The position numbers and the translations under genes were made by a program. From positions 248,001 to 312,000 of the forward strand of contig NZ_MRAV01000011.1 in assembly GCF_002752355.1 (NCBI RefSeq): 64,000 nt of DNA. Direction: 5' to 3'. Positions 59,606-64,000 of the stretch are shown here, piece by piece. Numbering within the stretch: position 1 is the first letter of the stretch; every line of letters begins with the position of its first letter. Source of the stretch: Leucobacter sp. OLIS6. GTDB taxonomy: Bacteria; Actinomycetota; Actinomycetes; Actinomycetales; Microbacteriaceae. Under the pieces are notes generated by a model, which was not told the origin of the DNA, did not search any database, and saw only the letters and a program-made list of their open reading frames with translations.

Positions 59606-62600
59606 ATGAATCGTTGGCTCGCAGGTTTCAGGCAAGGGAGAGCCCGTCGGGCCACTCCTCGAGCGGGCTCGTGTCCCCGCCTGCGGAAGTTGGGACGCGC
59701 GATTCTCGCGTCCGGTCTGTCGCTCGGCGTGGTCCTCACGGGGTTCGTGCTGCCGTCGGCCGCGAACGCAGTGACGACGGTGTACGAGATCGAAGGCAAC
59801 TGGGCGGCGGGGACACCGGATCCGGTCAAATCCGGAACCGGGCTGACCGCGGTCTGGCGATACAACATCAACGATGCGGACCCTGCTCCGCTGAATCCGC
59901 CGCAGGACAACGTGACGATCACGTTCACCGCTCAGCACGCGGTGTTCACCGAGCTGCCCTCCGTGTGCCTCACCTCGGGCGTGACTCCGGCTTCTTCGAT
60001 TCAGGACAATGGTGCGACCCTCGTGTGCAATCTCGGTACTCGAGACCTCGGCACCGCAGAACTGCTGCTCGCGGGTGTTGAGGCGAAGGGCAGCACCGGG
60101 GATAAGGTCTCCGTCTCCGCGTCAATCGGCACGCCCGGTCTCAACCAGGCGACGGCCACTCTTCCCCAGCTGTCCATCACGAACCCGTTCGCGATGGACA
60201 TGAAGTTCGACGGTGGCACGCCGGGGCAGACGCTGGACGGCACGCAGAATGTGCTTACCTTCCCCTGGTCGCTCCGTCATGCTCCGGGCTCCACCGCGGG
60301 GCCGAACTCGGTCAGCTACACTCTGAGTTTTTCTTCGAGTGGTGGCGAGACGGTGGTGCCGTCGGTATCGGGCTGCAGTGCACAGGACGCCAGGAACCCC
60401 GGATACCCCTATTCGGGGAGCGGGTTCGCCGCGAATCAGACCGCGCCGTTCCCGACGACCTGCACGCTCGTGCAGACGGCTCCGAATGTGTTCCGCTTGA
60501 CGTTGACCGGAATTGACTACTCCAAGACCTTGGATCCGACGGTGGACTCGTCGGGCACTGCCCTGCCAACGGATTGGGATGTGGTGGCTGCGGGCAAGAT
60601 CTCCGTGCGCTTCACCTATGTGAATCAGACCACCGTCTCGTTCACCTCGAACGCTCCGACATACACCTCGACCAGCGGTGAGACGAGTGTCGACATCGCC
60701 TCGAACAACAGCAACTCTCGGGCCTCGACGCGCGGCACCTGGACGGGCGGCTGGTCACTCAGTAACCAGGTGCGGCCCGTGGAGGGAACGATCTGGACCG
60801 ATACCTATCGGACGATGGCGGGACAGCCGGCGCTCGCCGTATCGGGCGTTCGACCGCCGCAGGGAGCAGAGGCCAGCACGCAGGTCTGCACGATCCTGGA
60901 CACGAAGTACGTCACGTTCAACTCCTCGAAAGCGGGCACCATCTCCGGGGGCGTGGTCACCCCGTACCCGGGCGTCATCTACGAGTACTTCACGGGCACG
61001 GGCACCAATGGCATCGCCGATCCGAATAGTGCGAACTACAATCCGAACAGCTTCAAGTGCGACGGTTCGACTGGAACCACCTGGTCGTCGACGCTCCCGA
61101 GCGATCTCTCGACGGTGAAGGCGATCCGGGCGACGTTCCCCGCCTCGGCCAACATCCCGGACGCGGTCGCGCGTATGTATACGTCCACGACCATCAAGCC
61201 GAGCACGCCGGTCGGTACGGATGTCTGGACCTGGACGAGTTACAAGATGGGCGCGAATGCCTGGGTTGATCCGCATCGCACGATGAACGCGGGCGACGTG
61301 CCCCTTTCGGGAACGCTCACTCCGAATTCGCGCTACCCCTACACCGGGGGCGGACGTGACGTGCTCCGCATCGTGGCTGGAACGCCGCACGTGACGAAAG
61401 CCGTGGACCAGAAGATCACCATGCCAGGCGCGACCGTGAACTTCACGCTCAGCTACCGGGTCGACGCTCCGGTGAACACGACGGTCAACAACCTGAAACT
61501 CTCGGACCTGCTTCCCGCGGGCCTCACCTACGTCCCGGGCAGCGCGAGTGTCGCCCCGACGAGCGTCAGCGGGCAGACGCTGAACTGGACGATCAACAAC
61601 GTGTCGACCAACACCGACTACACGATCCTGCTCAGCGCGGTGGTCGATTCCTCGGCCGCGCCGGGGACCGTCTTCACGAACACCGTGAACATCGATCTCG
61701 ACGGGTCCAAGGGGTCCGCCACGGCGAGCACCAGCGTGCGCGACGGCGGATACACCTTCATCACGAAGACCGCCGACAACCAGCAGGTGCCGCATGTCAA
61801 CGGGACGGCGCAGGACGGATGGACGGTGCGTCTCACCTCGGCCGACTCCGTCGCGCAGACCTTCACCGACACGGTCGACATCCTGCCCTACAACGGCGAC
61901 GGTCGCGGAACGAGCTTCTCCGGCTCCTACCAGTTGTCCGGACCGGTAACCGCAGTCGCGGGGGCGACGGTCTACTACACGACCGCGAGTCCGGCGACGC
62001 TCAAGGACGACCCGGCGGATCCCTCGAACGGCTCCGCCGGGAGCATCACCGGGAACACCGTCGGGTGGTCGACGACGTTCAACGCCAACGCGACCGCGGT
62101 CCGCGTCATCGGGCCGTCGCTCGCAGCAGGCGCGACCCAGTCCTTCAGGGTCAACGTGAAGACCACCGGGGCGAAGTTCGACGACATCTACGTGAACCGC
62201 GCCGAGGCGCGCGCGTCGCGCACGAAGCTGACGATGCGGACCTCGAGCTGGTTCCAGATCGCCGCGGTCGATTCGCTCACGATCAAGAAGTACGTCCAGG
62301 ATGCTGACGGGAACTGGCACGACGCGCAGAACGTCGACGACTATCCCTCGTTCCACACCGGCGACACGGCGAAGTACCGGCTCGTCGTGACCAACACCGG
62401 CGATCAGACGCTCACGAATGTGAAGGTGACCGACGACAAGGTCGACCTCGCAGCGTTGAATCCGCTGCCCGCGGGTCTCAGCGCGGGGGCCGTGATTCCC
62501 GAGCTGAAGCCGGGCGCGAGCAACGCGGTCACTATCGAATACGATGTGCTGCTCACCGGTCACGCAGCGGGGTCCCACCTCATCAACAATGCATGCGCAA

Positions 62601-63136
62601 CTCCCTCGGACACGAAGGTCGACCCCTCGTGCGATCCGGCCGGACTCATCATCCTTCCGTCTTCGCTCGCCTGGGAGAAGGTGAACTCCGCCACTCCGCA
62701 GAAGCACCTGGCGGGCTCCGAATGGGAGCTCGTGAAAGTCGACAGCAGCCAGAATCCGGCCGGGACGCCGATTCAGGTGATGGACTGCGTCGCGGCGAAC
62801 GCGTCGAGCTGCACTGGTCCGGACAAGGATCCAGCCGCCGGCAAGTTCTTGATCAACAACCTGCCAGATGGCAATTATCGGCTTACTGAGACGAAGGCGC
62901 CGGCCGGTTACGTGCTCGACGTTCAGCCGCACTACATCACCGTGCAGGGGGTGACGGCATTTGCGTCCCCCATCACGAACGAGCAGCACGTCGGTCCTGC
63001 GATGCCGCTTTCGGGTGGTGTGGGCACCTTCGGGATCTTCGTCGGCGCCGGCACCCTTGGCGGGCTCGCGGTGTTGCTGGTCCTGCTGCGTCGGCGCCGC
63101 CTGCGCGACTCCTTCGAAGGAAAGATCCTCGCATGA
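59606..63136 (+). CDS. Large sortase-anchored pilus adhesin (DUF11 and Cna-B domains)
   Basis: A 1176-residue surface protein. An extended signal peptide (ILASGLSLGVVLTGFVLPSA) ends near residue 55. The first 580 residues are beta-rich without a recognised domain. DUF11-type repeats lie at about 594-700 (VTKAVDQKITMPGATVNFTL, LSDLLPAGLTYVPGSA) and 887-1000 (YRLVVTNTGDQTLTNVKVTD). A Cna-B/SpaA domain follows at 1021-1125 (HLAGSEWELVKVD, LPDGNYRLTETKAP with the E-box Glu). It ends with MPLSGG, a hydrophobic helix and RRRRLR. It is probably the tip or minor pilin of a sortase-built pilus whose shaft gene follows. GGGGGA precedes the ATG. Confidence 0.9.
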   Translation: MNRWLAGFRQGRARRATPRAGSCPRLRKLGRAILASGLSLGVVLTGFVLPSAANAVTTVYEIEGNWAAGTPDPVKSGTGLTAVWRYNINDADPAPLNPPQDNVTITFTAQHAVFTELPSVCLTSGVTPASSIQDNGATLVCNLGTRDLGTAELLLAGVEAKGSTGDKVSVSASIGTPGLNQATATLPQLSITNPFAMDMKFDGGTPGQTLDGTQNVLTFPWSLRHAPGSTAGPNSVSYTLSFSSSGGETVVPSVSGCSAQDARNPGYPYSGSGFAANQTAPFPTTCTLVQTAPNVFRLTLTGIDYSKTLDPTVDSSGTALPTDWDVVAAGKISVRFTYVNQTTVSFTSNAPTYTSTSGETSVDIASNNSNSRASTRGTWTGGWSLSNQVRPVEGTIWTDTYRTMAGQPALAVSGVRPPQGAEASTQVCTILDTKYVTFNSSKAGTISGGVVTPYPGVIYEYFTGTGTNGIADPNSANYNPNSFKCDGSTGTTWSSTLPSDLSTVKAIRATFPASANIPDAVARMYTSTTIKPSTPVGTDVWTWTSYKMGANAWVDPHRTMNAGDVPLSGTLTPNSRYPYTGGGRDVLRIVAGTPHVTKAVDQKITMPGATVNFTLSYRVDAPVNTTVNNLKLSDLLPAGLTYVPGSASVAPTSVSGQTLNWTINNVSTNTDYTILLSAVVDSSAAPGTVFTNTVNIDLDGSKGSATASTSVRDGGYTFITKTADNQQVPHVNGTAQDGWTVRLTSADSVAQTFTDTVDILPYNGDGRGTSFSGSYQLSGPVTAVAGATVYYTTASPATLKDDPADPSNGSAGSITGNTVGWSTTFNANATAVRVIGPSLAAGATQSFRVNVKTTGAKFDDIYVNRAEARASRTKLTMRTSSWFQIAAVDSLTIKKYVQDADGNWHDAQNVDDYPSFHTGDTAKYRLVVTNTGDQTLTNVKVTDDKVDLAALNPLPAGLSAGAVIPELKPGASNAVTIEYDVLLTGHAAGSHLINNACATPSDTKVDPSCDPAGLIILPSSLAWEKVNSATPQKHLAGSEWELVKVDSSQNPAGTPIQVMDCVAANASSCTGPDKDPAAGKFLINNLPDGNYRLTETKAPAGYVLDVQPHYITVQGVTAFASPITNEQHVGPAMPLSGGVGTFGIFVGAGTLGGLAVLLVLLRRRRLRDSFEGKILA

Positions 63137-63186
63137 CCCGTCCATCTATCTCTTCTCGATCCATCCAACAGAAAGGTCTTGACCTC

Positions 63187-64000
63187 ATGAAGGCAAGTAC
63201 GGCCAGACGCCGCATCACCACGATGGTGGGTGCTGCTGCTCTTGGCATCACAGCAATCCTCGGAAGCTCTTCGGCCGCACTCGCCGCTCCCCAGGACTAC
63301 GGCAACATCGACCCCAACCGGACCGGTTCTCTGACCGTCCATAAGTTCCTGAACCAGGCCGGAAGCACCACTGGCGACGTGAGTCAGGCCCCGGCCGCAG
63401 GAGACTTCACTGACCCGGTCGCCGGCGTCGAGTTCACCGTCTACCCGCTGCTCAAGTCCGGGAGCGCGGTCGACCTGACGGTTCCCGCCAATTGGAACGG
63501 TCTCGATACGCTCACCCCCGGGGCCGCCTGCACCGCTCCGGCCGGGTACACGCTCGGCACGCCGACGGTGATGCCGCTGACTGCTGCTGATGGATCGGCC
63601 ACGGCATCGCTGCCCGTCGGCCTTTACCAGGTGTGCGAGACGGCGGCACCGGCCAACATCATCGAGAAGTCTCTCCCTTTCATCATCACGATCCCTCTGC
63701 CGTACCAAAAGGGATGGGTGTATGACGCACACGCCTATCCGAAGAACGGCTCGGGGTCGATCGAGAAGACGATCGATCCTCAGCAGGACTACGGCCTCGG
63801 ATCCGTCGTGAAGTTCCCGGTCACCGTTCCCGTGTCGCGCATGGCTCAGGCGTGGACCGGTTTCGCGGTCCGCGACACCCTGGACCCCCGTCTCACCCCG
63901 GTGGCCGCCTCGGCCATCGCGGTGACGGCCGATGGCACCGCCCTCGATCCCTCGTTCTACACGATCGACATCACCGGCCAGCAGATCACGATGAACTTCA
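63187..64000 (+). CDS. Major pilin, SpaA/SpaH family (cut by window end)
   Basis: The first 271 codons of a pilus shaft protein; the 3' end lies beyond the window. The signal peptide (GAAALGITAILGSSSAALAA) is cleaved near residue 34. The N-terminal domain begins RTGSLTVHKFLNQ with an isopeptide-type Lys, then GVEFTVYPL and the E-box LYQVCETAAP. YDAHAYPKNGSGS contains the pilin motif YPKN, whose Lys is the sortase cross-linking point. A second Cna-B-like domain starts at SIEKTIDPQQDYGLGSVVKF. It is 50 bases after the adhesin gene and surely in the same operon; a class C sortase should follow outside the window. Confidence 0.93.
   Translation, partial: MKASTARRRITTMVGAAALGITAILGSSSAALAAPQDYGNIDPNRTGSLTVHKFLNQAGSTTGDVSQAPAAGDFTDPVAGVEFTVYPLLKSGSAVDLTVPANWNGLDTLTPGAACTAPAGYTLGTPTVMPLTAADGSATASLPVGLYQVCETAAPANIIEKSLPFIITIPLPYQKGWVYDAHAYPKNGSGSIEKTIDPQQDYGLGSVVKFPVTVPVSRMAQAWTGFAVRDTLDPRLTPVAASAIAVTADGTALDPSFYTIDITGQQITMNF

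Noticed and set aside
1-64000. CRISPR arrays, rRNA genes and intact insertion sequences
   Set aside because: No regularly spaced short repeats, rRNA sequence or complete transposase with terminal repeats was seen on either strand.

Overview
The window is high-GC DNA from an actinobacterium, most likely a member of the Microbacteriaceae (Leucobacter-like). That placement is inferred from codon use, the many leaderless promoters, sortase-type surface proteins, an actinobacterial LexA box, a DUF3151-purA pair and TTGTCCACA-type DnaA boxes; no rRNA or other taxonomic marker is present. Most of the sequence is dense chromosomal gene content, with one tRNA gene (tRNA-Tyr) and no CRISPR array or intact insertion sequence.

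Layout. 1-7.7 kb: MFS exporter, VOC protein, MATE exporter, M13 metallopeptidase, family III CoA-transferase, DUF1684 protein. 7.7-12.8 kb: a complete five-gene peptide/nickel-type ABC importer (binding protein, two permeases, two ATPases) with a partial terminator after the binding-protein gene. 12.8-14.7 kb: a hipBA toxin-antitoxin pair with a palindromic operator over its promoter. 14.7-19.7 kb: trhO, a PLP decarboxylase, a TipA-like MerR regulator with a textbook 19-bp-spacer promoter, a GntR/FadR regulator and a PEBP protein. 19.9-22.8 kb: a TrpXYZ-like ABC importer. 22.8-26.6 kb: a 1250-residue PutA-like protein in which both enzyme domains have lost their catalytic motifs.

27.2-31.5 kb: tRNA-Tyr with terminator, a DnaA-box cluster, an XRE repressor plus ImmA-type protease, a divergent small HTH protein, and a phage lysis cassette (CHAP endolysin, M23 peptidase, coiled-coil membrane protein, holin-like protein) without any capsid or tail gene. 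This looks like a prophage remnant or a captured lysis module. 31.5-44.8 kb returns to core genes: CoA ester lyase, YajQ, lipoprotein, DUF3151, purA, chorismate mutase, an SOS-controlled Rv2578c-type radical SAM protein, an ABC-2 exporter, a CHAP hydrolase behind an MtrA-like box, a dicarboxylate symporter, an M20 dipeptidase and a secreted HNH nuclease.

44.9-64 kb is the most unusual part. A 1560-residue wall-anchored protein (RCC1-like head, about 880-residue Ala/Ser/Asp stalk, LSVTG sorting signal) is transcribed divergently from a protein that joins a sigma-70 region 2 domain, an anti-sigma-type HxxxCxxC zinc motif, membrane segments and a C-terminal beta-rich domain. After a thiol-stress block (ohrR, ohr, DUF1304, oxidoreductase, HxlR, NmrA-like reductase), a second sigma/anti-sigma/membrane/ectodomain fusion lies beside a sortase-pilus locus (large Cna-B/DUF11 adhesin, then the major pilin with a YPKN motif, cut by the window end). 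The two loci suggest a recurring module in which a membrane-tethered sigma factor sits next to the surface structure it may control.

At least nine genes have a TANNNT element ending 6-7 bases before the start codon and no Shine-Dalgarno sequence, so leaderless translation appears common here.
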